Under the pieces are notes generated by a model. The model saw only the letters and a program-made list of their open reading frames with translations, searched no databases and was not told the DNA's origin. From Perkinsus olseni (Eukaryota; Perkinsozoa; Perkinsida; Perkinsidae), in assembly GCA_013115135.1 (NCBI GenBank), contig JABANP010000257.1:1-64000 (forward strand): DNA of 64,000 nt. The letters are read 5' to 3'. The position numbers and the translations under genes were made by a program. Each line of letters opens with the position of its first letter. Position 1 is the stretch's first letter. Below, piece after piece: positions 54,834-64,000 of the stretch.

Positions 54834-55112
54834 CGATTCGTACACCGAAAACTCGTACACTATCACTTCGAACACGGCTCATACACTGAATATTCGTTCG
54901 CTCATTGGATTCGTACATGGTCATTTCGTACAATTGAGACTCGTACACGTAATACTCGTATTCATGATACTCGTACATATATATTCGTTCATGCAGTAAG
55001 TCGTACACATGAAGTTCGTACACGTGAATCTCGTACACTGGCAACTCGTGCACGAGCACGACTCGTACACTATGCTGCTGAGTCGCATTTCTGGGCCGCC
55101 CGCTGGGTCGGT
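54834..55112. mobile_element. truncated third copy of the minisatellite-armed element
   Basis: It begins GGGTGTATTACG and TTCGTACACC, exactly the outer end of TIR element 1 seen from its right side, and follows that arm in reverse complement for about 240 bp. It then runs into the core sequence (TGCTGAGTCGCATTT, GGGCCGC.CGCTGGGT) until about 55112, where likeness ends. Only one arm is present and no partner end was found. It shows that the element is dispersed and that its arm sequence, including individual 15-bp unit variants, is inherited as a block. Confidence 0.8.
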
Positions 55113-55961
55113 ATTTCCACTCAAGCATTACGCCAGGAGGAGTTGCCAATTCCGAATTGGGTGCTGTCGCATCGCTTCCTGGCAAAGGCCAGTATTCGTA
55201 TGCCGGTTAGAAAGGGCCTTTCTGAAAGGCGGCAAGGGTTCGAGAGGATAGGCTTCCAGCTAGTCTCCCGGGGAAGGAACCAACTATATAAACAGAAAAG
55301 GAAGAGGAAAAGGAAAGGCCAAGGGAAAGGGCAAGGGAAAGACAAAGCTGTGAGGCCGGGAATTTTCGGGAATTCCCGGGAATATAGCCGGTAAGAAAGG
55401 ATAGCATTCTTCCCCGCTGGGCCACCCTGTCATATACTTCAGGCTTGAGTGGCAGCGGTCATGAAAGTGATGGTCGTAAGAGATCAATCAATACGATATT
55501 TCAGAGGTCGGATCAGTGTCACGACTAATATCAGTCCTCCCGGTGATTTCCAATCGCGGACGACTGTGGTGTTACGGGAGGTCTTACTCACAGACCAACC
55601 ATAAGTAGCTGTCTGCCGGCATCATAGCATAGGTCAACAGACAGATAGAGTCATTTACTAGAATGGCTAGTAGCCGGGATACTCGGCTTAGATAGGATAA
55701 AAGCGGTTGGAGACATTAGTAATCGCTTCTCAGAGAATCAGCCTGGGATTGACCTTCTCGAGTCGAGGTCTCCTGAGACGTCCACGACGCCTTGCGATGA
55801 TCTCTGCTCTCTGACTTACAATACTCTCTTTACCACTGACACAACTAAGTGTCATGTTGGAGTTCAACTTGAACAGTTCAAGTGACTGACGGCGAAGATT
55901 TCACTGACAGTCCAGAAGGCTGTAATGTGGACATTCAGCGCCCAATGCACAATGGGAGGCG
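55113..55961. other. unassigned, with purine tract and palindrome
   Basis: 55290-55342 is nearly pure purine (repeats of AAAGGGAA type). It is followed by the palindromic GGGAATTTTCGGGAATTCCC (55360-55379). No gene was recognised. Confidence 0.5.
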
Positions 55962-56833
55962 ATGAGCTACGCACTCGAGGCTCTCCGAACCAAGAATGCC
56001 ATTTTCACCGATAGCTCGGTGGTCAAGGACGTCAAGACCGGCGCTGCAATGGTCGTTTATCGTGAGGGCGGAGAGGTCTACTCCAATTTCTGGAAGCTCT
56101 CCCCCTACGCTACCATTACGGATTGCGAACTCCTAGGAGTTCTGGAAGCACTCCGCTGGATTGTGTCGACAGCGGTTGACGAGGCCTGGGAGATCTTCAC
56201 GGACTCTCAGACAGTACTCAAGATCCTGTCGTCCCGTGCATCCACGGCCCGGTGGGATAAGGCGAGACAGATCTATCTGTCCTTGTCCGAAATCCCTGGT
56301 AGGGTATCCCTTCGATGGGCACCGGGGCACAGTTCCGTCAGTGCCAACGAACGGGCCGATGAGCTGGCAGCCAAGGGTGCCTCCATGAGGGAAGTCTCTG
56401 CGGAGACGGAAATCAGTGTGAGGACTCTTCGGCGGTATCAAGGAGAAGCTGGCCGTCTGTCACTGCGCAAGTGGTGGTCAGACAAGAGAGCCAGCCTGGG
56501 CACTTCTGTCAACGTCGTTGACTCAACGACTTCTTTTACTGCGCTTCACACGCTCGTTTGTAGATCCGCGGGGAAGTCACGGCAGCTAGCAGTGCCGCTG
56601 TATTCGGAAGGTCCCCAACCCCAGCCCATCTCTATAGATGCGGGGTGGTCAACTCGCCAGAGTGTGACTGTGGGGCGCCGGTGGGGAACACGCGGCACTA
56701 CCTCCTCTCTTGTCCGCTCCTGCAGCAGGCTAAGAATAGGGTCAAAGGTGGTGTCCCCTACCACTTATATAAACTAATTGTTGATTTGAAGCGACGCAAG
56801 TCCTTCAATCGACTCTGTTCGGCTCGCATGTAG
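55962..56833 (+). pseudogene. LINE polyprotein C-terminus: RNase H and zinc knuckle, frameshifted
   Basis: An RNase H domain reads AIFTDSSVVKDVKTG (first Asp), TDCELLGVLEALRW (Glu), EIFTDSQTVLKIL (Asp) and WAPGHSSVSANERADELAAKG (the His and last Asp). Around 56570 the frame breaks. The LINE C-terminal CCHC-type end continues in another frame as HLYRCGVVNSPECDCGAP then GNTRHYLLSCPLL, stopping at TAG 56831, where the second copy of this LINE still has an open codon. So there is at least one frameshift and one extra stop, and the copy is dead. This RNase H plus C-terminal knuckle arrangement is typical of I/Jockey-like or related clades, but I would not assign one without the RT. Confidence 0.8.
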
Positions 56834-57405
56834 TATCTCGATGCTCGCAGGGGCTTATTGTAGTGCCGGGCAGGCACAACTTTTTTTTCGCCACTGTTTT
56901 GTACGAGGGCCACCATTGAATATTTGCTATCAAAAAAATTAAAAAACAATAAATAGCAGCAGCGGGAGCAAGCGTCGGACTACTGGCGACTGGGACGGTG
57001 ACCGCGAGGATGGAGGAAGATGCAGAAAGAGTCGGTCGAAGCCTTAGAGCAGGAAGACGTGATGACTAATTCATGTATTGCTCGTTATTAAGAAACGTTT
57101 CAATCTGATAGTGGATGAAAACTTTTTTGGAAACAAAATTTGGTTCTCCATGCCCTTTTGAATCAAACAAAAAACATTTCATATGGTCGGGAAATGGTGT
57201 AGAAGCGCGTTAAGTGGAGAGATAATTTTTGCGTGCATCTGCACGAGTTAGGATTTAATTCCTTCCGTATTCAGTTCGCCACACTTGACTATCCATAAAT
57301 CCAAGTCGCGAACTCGAAACTCGACAAAAAAATATCTTGGTATTCTCGTGCTTTGAGAAAATTACATCGACCCAACTCATTCCCGGGACGATATCTTCTA
57401 CTCTC
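55962..57405 (+). mobile_element. 5'-truncated LINE with RNase H domain and 3' region
   Basis: The copy starts after the RT domain, carries a degraded coding end (see next entry) and continues with a 3' region of about 570 bp. The segment from about 56735 to 57405 is repeated at 59030-59714, which defines the LINE 3' end near TATCTTCTACT. No poly(A) tail is visible. The junction at the 5' side lies near 55930-55960. Confidence 0.75.
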
Positions 57406-57453
57406 ATGGAACCACAGCACCACTAAATACCCCACAATGATGTGAATAATCTA

Positions 57454-57632
57454 GCACTACAAGTGCGAGACCACAGCGATAGTCTTAAGCCAGGAAGGGC
57501 TGCCTTAAGAACAGACAGCTCACGTACGGAATACATATATGCGATAGCATACACGTATACTCTGGGTGATACTTGAATCTGCAACTTTTGGATTAGAAGT
57601 CAAACGCTCTATCCGATTGAGCCACCAGAGCC
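57454..57632 (-). repeat. tRNA-Arg-derived SINE-like repeat, copy 1
   Basis: Its head, 57559-57632 on the minus strand, resembles tRNA-Arg(TCT): GGCTCTG acceptor, GGATAGAGC D arm, CTTCTAA anticodon loop and a degraded T arm. It is followed by a shared tail (GAGCTGTCTGTTCTTAAGGC on the minus strand) that ends near CACTTGTAGTGCTAG. The tail also occurs at 58427-58601. Confidence 0.65.
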
Positions 57633-57904
57633 GGAAGCAGGTGTGACATGCAGTGCTGGCCGGTGGTGAGCGTTCCTTTGAATGTTGAAGGGCATACACT
57701 GTATGCCATACAGTTGATTACTTTGCTGCCTCAGCGGACTATTCTCAGTAAGCCGAGCAAGATGAGAATGCCAGGACAGCGCACGGTACATCCATCAGCG
57801 ACAAGGTGACGTCTCTTCCTGTGTTCATGAACGTTATGTCAACATTCCCGTGTGCTGCGAAAGTTTCAGCCTGAAACACACTGCGTTCCAAACTCAATTC
57901 ACTG

Positions 57905-57975
57905 TCCGGATTTGACGCGGGGTTCAAACGGCCACAACGTGACGTCCTGACCACTAGACGATAGCGACGTAGGAG
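57905..57975 (-). pseudogene. tRNA-His-like relic
   Basis: The minus strand reads ATCGTCTAGTGGTCAGGA (D arm with A box) and CGTTGTGGCCG (His anticodon loop with GTG), as in eukaryotic tRNA-His. The T arm and acceptor stem do not pair, so it is a relic. Confidence 0.4.
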
Positions 57976-58426
57976 ACCATTCTGATGATACATATGGGAC
58001 ATACATGATACATATGATACCGCCCGTTCGTTCTCGCAGGGAGATCCAGATTATAGGGCCTTCCCGTCGCGTGTGCGCTCCTGGTTCCCTCAGAGGGTTC
58101 TCCTGACCTCGCGCCGCTGCTCGCAACTCAGCAAGTAGTTGTAGGATTTCTGAGTTTGTGGATCGGGAGTTTGTGGGCCCTCCCACTTCCAATGGTTAAC
58201 AACAAACAAGCTGTGCTCACTGAATTTTGCTGAAGCGAGAAACGCCGGGCAGCGTCCGATGGTTAGTTATTGAAATATTGCGTGATCACAGTTGAATTGC
58301 ATTCGAGCCGCAAGGTATCTTGAAGCACTCGTAAGTTCCAAGTTGTAACACTCTACACAGCAGATGAAGCCATCTAATACTAACTAATCGCTGACAGTTT
58401 GGCCGAGGCTCTAGCTTCAGGTGCTA

Positions 58427-58601
58427 GTGACTAGCACTACAAGTGCGAGACGACAGCGATAGCGTATAGCCAGGAAGGGCTGTCTTAAGAACAGACAGCT
58501 CCGATCTGATGTGGTAGCATACACGTATACTCTGGGGATACTTGAATCTGCAACTTTCGGATTAGATGTCCAACGCTCCATCCGAATGAGTTACTAGAGC
58601 T
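58427..58601 (-). repeat. tRNA-Arg-derived SINE-like repeat, copy 2
   Basis: The same head and tail as copy 1, diverged at scattered positions. The tRNA-like head is at 58529-58601 (minus strand GGATGGAGC, then ACATCTAA). Both copies share the CTAGCACTACAAGTGCGAGA end. Confidence 0.65.
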
Positions 58602-58811
58602 GGTGAACGGATCAAGCTGTCACGGACAGCGGCTAGTGTCGACTAGCGTTTTGCGCCGTTAGGCGCAGCTGCATAGAGTGGATTCATGCTTCACAGTTCG
58701 GGTGCTGCCGACAGTTTGGCGGCAGCCCACTCCTGTCAAAAAGGAATCCAAGCGGACCACTCCTCTGATTGATTCAACACGAGTTCGGAGTGTAACAAAT
58801 CATTTTCAGTC

Positions 58812-58883
58812 GACCTTGTGGCGCAATGGAAGCGCGTCGGTTTCCGGAGCCGAAGGTTGCGGGTTCAAGTCCCGCCAGGGTTG
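58812..58883 (+). tRNA. tRNA-Arg (anticodon CCG)
   Basis: A full cloverleaf folds. The acceptor GACCTTG pairs with CAGGGTT (seven pairs, two wobble). The D stem GCGC/GCGC encloses a loop containing GG. The anticodon stem TCGGT/GCCGA encloses the loop TTCCGGA with anticodon CCG at 58844-58846. The variable loop AGGTT is followed by the T stem GCGGG/CCCGC around TTCAAGT. The discriminator is G. A polymerase III terminator TTTT follows at 58892-58895. There is no intron and no encoded CCA. Box A and box B are intact. It lies amid tRNA-Arg-derived repeats, so a repeat-borne origin is possible, but unlike its neighbours every stem pairs, which supports a working gene. Confidence 0.9.
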
Positions 58884-58903
58884 TAGTATTCTTTTGCGTT
58901 CAA

Positions 58904-59027
58904 CGGCGATAGTGTATAGTAGGGAGACTGTCATAGGAGTAGACAGTTCGGATCTGATGTGCATCTACTCTGGACGGGACTTGAACCCGCAACCTTTGGA
59001 TTAGAAGTTTAACGCTCTATCCGAAGA
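58904..59027 (-). repeat. tRNA-Arg-derived SINE-like repeat, copy 3, truncated
   Basis: The tRNA-like head (minus strand CGGATAGAGCG, anticodon loop CTTCTAA, T arm GCGGGTTCAAGTCCCG) is better kept than in copies 1 and 2. It loses its 5' acceptor and part of the D arm at about 59027, exactly where the second LINE copy begins, so the LINE inserted there or joined there. Confidence 0.65.
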
Positions 59028-59029
59028 AT

Positions 59030-59714
59030 AAGAATAGGGTCAAAGGTGGTGTCCCCTACCACTTATATAAACTAATTCTTGATTTGAAGCGACGCAAGTC
59101 CTTCAATCGACTTTGTTCCGCTTGCGTGCAGTATCTCGATGCTCGCAGGGGCTTATTGTAGTGCCGGGCAAGCACAACTTTTTTTTCGCCACTGTTTTGT
59201 ACGAGGCCCACCATTGAATATTTGCTATCAAAAAAATTAAAAAACAATAAATAGCAGCAGCGGGAGCAAGCGTCGGAGGACTGGCGACTGGGACGGTGAC
59301 CGCGAGGATGGAGGAAGATGCAGAAAGAGTCGGTCGAAGCCTTAGAGCAGGAAGACGTGATGACTAATTCATGTATTGCTCGTTATTAAGGAACGTTTCA
59401 ATCTGATAGTGGATGAAAACTTTTTGGAAACAAAATTTGGTTTTCCATGCCCTTTTAAATCAAACAAAAAACATTTCATATGGTCGGAAAATGGTGTAGA
59501 AGCGCGTTATTAACGCGGCGTTAAGTGAAGGGATAATTTTTGCGTGCATCTGCACGAGTTAGGATTTAATTCCTTCCCTATTCAGTTCGCCACACTTGAC
59601 TATCCATAAATCCAAGTCGCGAACTCGAAACTCGACAAAAAAATATTTCGGTATTCTCGTGCTTTGAGAAAAATTACATCGACCCAACTCATTCCCGGGA
59701 CGATATCTTCTACT
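59030..59714 (+). mobile_element. second LINE copy, 3' end only
   Basis: It matches 56735-57405 with scattered changes, including a 13-bp insertion near 59508 and loss of one T in a T run. It keeps the last coding part (about 38 codons ending SACVQYLDARRGLL, TAG at 59158), which is broken in the first copy. It is a severe 5' truncation, as expected of LINE reverse transcription. A matching target duplication was not identified. Confidence 0.8.
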
Positions 59715-60155
59715 GTAGCCAGGTCACTCGGACCACTAGAACTCAAGTCCGGAGCTACTGATGATTGTAGGTTAGCCATAGAGACATTAGCCTCAACCAT
59801 TAGAAAGCGTGACAATCGTGCTGAATAACAACATTTCCCAAACGAAAACAAACATCCCCAGTTCAGTATGATTACGAGTGATGAGCCGTAATAGCGGGAT
59901 CGAAGATATCGATCTAGAAACGCATGCGCACACGCATGCGCAGTGTCTCCCCGTGTCCCCTACGGGGAAAAGTAAAAAATGGGGTAGAGAAGTAGAAAAA
60001 CCCCAGGAAACAGAGTGGAGAGTAAGAGAGCGTGTCTCCAGACGCATGCACACACGCATGCGCAAAATGTCCCCCCCGTGACACCTACGGGGGAGAGTAA
60101 AGGTAAGAGTGAGTGGGGAAGCGAATAACTAGGCGCCTAGGTCAACGAACGCGAC
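59715..60155. repeat. putative 3' LTR region of second retroelement with ATGC-rich repeats
   Basis: Two related blocks, 59921-59974 and 60037-60091, each contain GCATGCGCACACGCATGCGC-type alternating purine-pyrimidine sequence. Each is followed by a TGTCCCC...TACGGGG inverted pair. CTAGGCGCCTAG (60129-60140) is a perfect 12-bp palindrome. On the minus strand GGGGGGGCG precedes TGTCGCG at 60156, the expected purine tract and LTR start. The other LTR lies beyond the window, so the LTR end cannot be fixed. Confidence 0.5.
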
Positions 60156-60176
60156 ACGCCCCCCCATTCGCTGAGC

Positions 60177-63100
60177 TCACTCAGAGAGGTACCCAGCCGC
60201 GACTAAGTCGCGGCGGCTTGATTGACGGAGACTCCCTTTAGCAGTTAGAGAGACCTTGGCGATGACCTTTTCGACCGAACGCAGGACACTGCCGCACCCC
60301 GCGGGACAGCTATCGGCGAAGCGGAAATCTCCGTCCACCAGGTGTATCCACACACGTTTGAAGGTGAGCCCGGCGGCGTCCACGGGCTCGAGGACGTGCA
60401 CCAGACCATCCGTGACACCGTCGGAAACAACCTCTGCCAGCGCGTCCAGCCCGTCAGTGAGCCTGCACAACACCACGTCCTTCTCCTTCAGCGACCTAAA
60501 GTCCATAGATCCCTCAGAAGCCAACGTGGGCCTGGTACGATCAACCAGGCTCTTCCGTGACTCTAGGTGAACCGCGGACACCGGTACGGCCTTACCCGGA
60601 GTGGTGGTGCCCTCCGGCTCGATAACGACGACCTGGCCGAGCACGTTGTTGAGGTAGACAAACGGAGACCCCTCCGTATGGGGGCCTTGAACCAGCCGGG
60701 CGGTCCCTTCCACTGGGATGCAACCCGGGCGGCGCCACACAACCTTCTCACCATCATTGGGCACCCTTCCCGGAGTCGAAGAGTAACGACGGAGAGCGTC
60801 CTTAGAATGCTTGCTCACCGTAATCCTCCTGACCCTGCCAACAACCTGATCGATGATCTGTCGCACCATGGCGGGGGCGTCCGGGGAGTCAGACAAGGCT
60901 TCAGAACCATCGGCACCCGACGTGGGCAACAACATCTCCGCCGCGACCGAGGACGGAGTACGCAACTCGGTCCCAAACATGAGCAAAGCCGGAGAGGCAC
61001 CTGAAGAACCAGGGGTAGAGTTGAGTTGCAACTGAACCCACGGCAACGCGGTATCCCATGGAAGCCTAAGGAAGGCCATCCTTTCTTTCGCCAAGCCAAC
61101 CCTCCTTTCGGCGGCCCCGTTCGCCCATGGGGAGAAGCTGGCGACCCGGCACACGCGTACCCCAAAGGCCAACAGTGAAGCCCTGTACTCATTCGAAGCG
61201 ATGGCGTTGTCGGCCGTTATACTCAGAGGCAAACCCGCTAGCGGTACCCAAGACTTCAGCAGAAACTCCATGGTATGCTCCGTGGACGTGGATCTTACCG
61301 GGGACAGCATCGAGAATCCGGTGCTTAAGCACACGGCGCACACGAAGGCCTTATGGTTTGGGTCAGAGGGAGGCATCCACGTCGGACTAGGAAAGCCATG
61401 GTCCAAGGCCACATGCTTACCTCTCTCGTCTCTCGCGACGAGGCCACGAGCAACTCTCACAGCCGGGATGCTCTTCAGCCGAGTCCCGCGCTTCACCTCG
61501 AGGCATTGGTCGCACGACTGCACCCACCGCGATACATCACCGGACGACCCAGGCCACCAGAATCGCGGGAACATAGTTTCACGAACAGCTTCCGCACCGG
61601 GATGTAGGGCGACGTCGTGAAATACGAAGAGCAACCACTGGCGAACCGACCACTTGGGCTCGTAGTTGAGGGACAGAACGCCCACGTACTCCTCCATAGG
61701 AGTATCGGGGACTACCAAGGCCCACGAAGGCCCCGCAACCGTCGCCTCCTTGAACACGGTGACTCCCGAGTTCCACTCGACTAGACCCATCTCCAGAGCC
61801 TCCGCAGCACTCGCCGGTAACGCTGCCCCCGCGCGAAAATGTTCAACCCAGGCCATCAACGCCGCGCCGAACACGAGGGTGGACCCATCCTTGGACTGAC
61901 TTTCGACAACGAATCCCGACACCTTCTCGAGATCGACGTCGGCCGTACCGCTTGGTGCGACCAGCCCCGCTGACTCTCCCCGAGCCGACTCGCCCTCACC
62001 GTCGGTCGAGCCCTCGGGGGCAACCAGCGCCACTGGCTTGGGGTGACCCTCAGGCAGAAACTCTCTCCCGCCTTCCATCAGGCGGGACAGCACGTCGCTG
62101 AGTTGATTGTGACGCCCATTGACATGGCAAAGCGTCACACCTCCTTCGGGGAAGTCACCCAGGTCAGACAACCAAGATAGCCAACGCTTATCACGGGTAG
62201 TACACGGCTTCAGAGTATAGGAATTCCTGGCCAACATTCTACCCAACGTCGCCGTAGAATCGGTCATAGCAACCAGCCTCCCGACATCCTGCCGACCAGC
62301 GTCCTCCGAGAGATTATCAAGAACGTCGGACGCGCCGCCAGAGCGGTACAGACACTCCAGGATCCTATGTCGCCATGCAAAGAGAGCTTTACAAATGGCA
62401 TAGAGCTCACGGTCGCTGATGTCATACCGACGCTCAGCACGGCTCCACTTGTGCATCCATAAAGCTACCACCAAGCCCTTCTGGGACAACCAGTCGGAGT
62501 CCATCGGGACCTCACCCGCGCCGAAGCTCTCCAAGAAGACCCGCCTGTCGAGAAGGTACAGGGTAGCGGCTCCGGCCACAGGGCTCGCATCCGAGGTAAC
62601 GACGAACTGTGTGTACGGCGTAGAGTCCTCCGAGCGATGGAAGCCGATGAGGCCCCCCGAGATGCCTCCCGCAAGACGACGCCAGGCGAGGTCGTGGTCG
62701 GGAGTCCAAGGTAACTTGGCAGACTTCCTCGCACCGGCCGCAGTCATCCGTCCAATCATGTCCGTAAATGGGGCTGTGAGATGCGACAGAGAGCCTTCGA
62801 CACCCGAAACGGCCGGATTCCACAAGTTGCGACAATACTGGGCCACCCCCAACTTCACCCGCAACCCCCGCAGAGTCGTCGGCGGATAGGCTAACACGGA
62901 TCGCAATTCAGCCAGCGCAGAGTCGGACACCGTGTAACCTTGGGGAGTAAGGTGAAGACCCACGAAATCGATCTCAGAAGCCGGAAGTTTCACCTTATGT
63001 GGAGGGACCTCCCCCCCAACCACCCGGATAGCGTGCAAGACGGCCGCCAATATCCGCGAGCACGTCTCGCGCACTGGATGCCACACCAACACGTCGTCGA

Positions 63101-64000
63101 CATAGACCAGTAGGAATTTAGCAACCTCGGGAAGCGCCGTATCCAGCAGATTCCAGAAGGCCCAGCTCCACCAGAAGGACGCGTTACACCATCCCATGAC
63201 CATCGAGCGATGGACCCCATAGCGGACAGACCCGTCCGCTCCCCAGAAGGAAAAGCCGAAGTATCGCTCGTCCTCGGGACCATAACGTAGCATGAAATAC
63301 GCATCCTTCACATCAATGGACCCAAACCATGCACCCGCGCCAACCGAGTCAATGCCCTCGGATATGGGCACTTGGTAACCAGCCCAGGTAGACTCCAATG
63401 GTGCGCAACACTCGTTGACCGGACGGTGATCAAGAACCAGGCGGTAGTGCTTCTGGACGTTCTCCGCCGTCAACTGTGCCGGATCCGAGATGGCGGGAGC
63501 GCTATCCTTGGGAACCACGAATGCCGGGACCACCCAATACTTCCCTTCACGCACTCGACCCTCGCTCAGGACCTCCACATGCCCAGCCGCAGTGAGCTTG
63601 TCAACGAGAAGCGACATGGCCCTGCGCTCCACAGGGCCACAGGGATATGGTCCCCTTCTGGGAGGAGGAGTAGCGGTAGCGGACATCTTCACCCTCACCG
63701 TGGGCCACGACCAGCCCTCAAGGCGTCGCTCAATCTCTTCATCTGAAGGAACCTCGCACCCGCCGTCCCGCATGACCAGACCCAAACCTTCGTCGCCACG
63801 GTGAATGGCACCATGACTAGGGCGATGTAGAGGAAAGTCTGCGCCCAAGACGTGGCTCCTGAATAGTCCTTGTGATCCAAGGATGTCCCCCCGCAGCCTG
63901 GCCATGGTGGATGACCCTAACAGGACGACGCCGCACCGCAGCAACTCATTGAGCTCCGTGGTGTCCGCGACGTGGACAAGTAGATTGAAGTCGTGAGCCT
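60177..64000 (-). CDS. LTR retroelement 2 pol polyprotein (RT-RNaseH-integrase), 5' partial
   Basis: One uninterrupted reverse frame runs from the window edge to the stop at 60177, over 1270 codons. The frame is open past the first listed start at 63944, so the true N-terminus is outside. The RT shows HYRLVLDHRPVNECCAP, FGSIDVKDAYFMLRYG and the active site FLLVYVDDVLVW. RNase H follows, with FVVTSDASPVAGAATLY, SDRELYAICKALFAW, VAMTDSTATLG and HVNGRHNQLSDVLSRL. The integrase has the HHCC finger (FHDVALHPG...SCDQCLEVK) and the D, D, E set in ALDHGFPSP, SITADNAIAS and PWANGAAERRVGLAKERM. Then comes a C-terminal domain with EKVVWRRPG. It has no stop or frameshift, so this copy may be active. Ty3-like by domain order, with poor likeness to the pol of the first retroelement. 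Confidence 0.9.
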   Translation of the reverse strand, partial: AHDFNLLVHVADTTELNELLRCGVVLLGSSTMARLRGDILGSQGLFRSHVLGADFPLHRPSHGAIHRGDEGLGLVMRDGGCEVPSDEEIERRLEGWSWPTVRVKMSATATPPPRRGPYPCGPVERRAMSLLVDKLTAAGHVEVLSEGRVREGKYWVVPAFVVPKDSAPAISDPAQLTAENVQKHYRLVLDHRPVNECCAPLESTWAGYQVPISEGIDSVGAGAWFGSIDVKDAYFMLRYGPEDERYFGFSFWGADGSVRYGVHRSMVMGWCNASFWWSWAFWNLLDTALPEVAKFLLVYVDDVLVWHPVRETCSRILAAVLHAIRVVGGEVPPHKVKLPASEIDFVGLHLTPQGYTVSDSALAELRSVLAYPPTTLRGLRVKLGVAQYCRNLWNPAVSGVEGSLSHLTAPFTDMIGRMTAAGARKSAKLPWTPDHDLAWRRLAGGISGGLIGFHRSEDSTPYTQFVVTSDASPVAGAATLYLLDRRVFLESFGAGEVPMDSDWLSQKGLVVALWMHKWSRAERRYDISDRELYAICKALFAWRHRILECLYRSGGASDVLDNLSEDAGRQDVGRLVAMTDSTATLGRMLARNSYTLKPCTTRDKRWLSWLSDLGDFPEGGVTLCHVNGRHNQLSDVLSRLMEGGREFLPEGHPKPVALVAPEGSTDGEGESARGESAGLVAPSGTADVDLEKVSGFVVESQSKDGSTLVFGAALMAWVEHFRAGAALPASAAEALEMGLVEWNSGVTVFKEATVAGPSWALVVPDTPMEEYVGVLSLNYEPKWSVRQWLLFVFHDVALHPGAEAVRETMFPRFWWPGSSGDVSRWVQSCDQCLEVKRGTRLKSIPAVRVARGLVARDERGKHVALDHGFPSPTWMPPSDPNHKAFVCAVCLSTGFSMLSPVRSTSTEHTMEFLLKSWVPLAGLPLSITADNAIASNEYRASLLAFGVRVCRVASFSPWANGAAERRVGLAKERMAFLRLPWDTALPWVQLQLNSTPGSSGASPALLMFGTELRTPSSVAAEMLLPTSGADGSEALSDSPDAPAMVRQIIDQVVGRVRRITVSKHSKDALRRYSSTPGRVPNDGEKVVWRRPGCIPVEGTARLVQGPHTEGSPFVYLNNVLGQVVVIEPEGTTTPGKAVPVSAVHLESRKSLVDRTRPTLASEGSMDFRSLKEKDVVLCRLTDGLDALAEVVSDGVTDGLVHVLEPVDAAGLTFKRVWIHLVDGDFRFADSCPAGCGSVLRSVEKVIAKVSLTAKGSLRQSSRRDLVAAGYLSE

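Noticed and set aside
60256..61620. Plus-strand frames opposite the second retroelement
   Set aside because: They are shadows of the long intact reverse frame with RT, RNase H and integrase motifs.

Overview
This window is eukaryotic nuclear DNA from a protist with many short introns (often 45-60 nt in the genes read here, GT...AG). There are no ribosome-binding sites or operons. Exon-dense genes alternate with a deep pile of transposable elements. The best guess from gene style and element content is a Perkinsus-like alveolate. That is an inference with moderate confidence. A 15-nt match to the 3' end of the dinoflagellate/Perkinsus spliced leader at 6318-6332 lies inside a coding exon and does not prove it.

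Layout. 1-2430 holds tandem and direct repeats (a 57-bp minisatellite at 604-996, and identical 159-bp and 112-bp repeats). 2435-6059 is a many-exon TCP11-family gene with an N-terminal membrane segment. 6182-8029 is an FSP1/AIFM2-like FAD/NAD(P) oxidoreductase with a myristoylation-type start. 9181-36859 is a tandem family of nine MATH-domain gene copies, interrupted at 12.9-17.4 kb by a PAN/Kelch-LicD fusion gene and a RING-H2 gene. Most MATH copies share one layout: module 1 (four exons), module 2 (five exons), then a basic (KRVKLE-like) or acidic (VEE-type) tail. One exon is almost identical in DNA across eight copies while the other exons and introns have drifted, which points to gene conversion.

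37303-54554 is a single minus-strand LTR retroelement bounded by 169-bp TGTT...AACA repeats with a purine tract and a TGG-starting primer-site candidate. It has been split by nested insertions. Two are members of what looks like one family of non-autonomous DNA elements (751 and 958 bp) with imperfect terminal inverted repeats, arms made of 15-bp minisatellites in inverted orientation, and perfect 8-bp target duplications. Removing each with one duplication copy rejoins the pol reading frame. A third insertion of about 10 kb carries a MULE-like transposase, which is itself cut by four tandem copies of a 1.1-kb repeat.

54.6-64 kb holds a 5S-rRNA-like relic, a truncated third arm of the minisatellite element, two 5'-truncated LINE copies, a well-folded tRNA-Arg(CCG) gene with three tRNA-Arg-derived SINE-like repeats around it, and the pol polyprotein of a second LTR retroelement that runs off the window end. 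The genes do not form one pathway. The main biological stories are the expanding, converting MATH family and the nested transposon stack.
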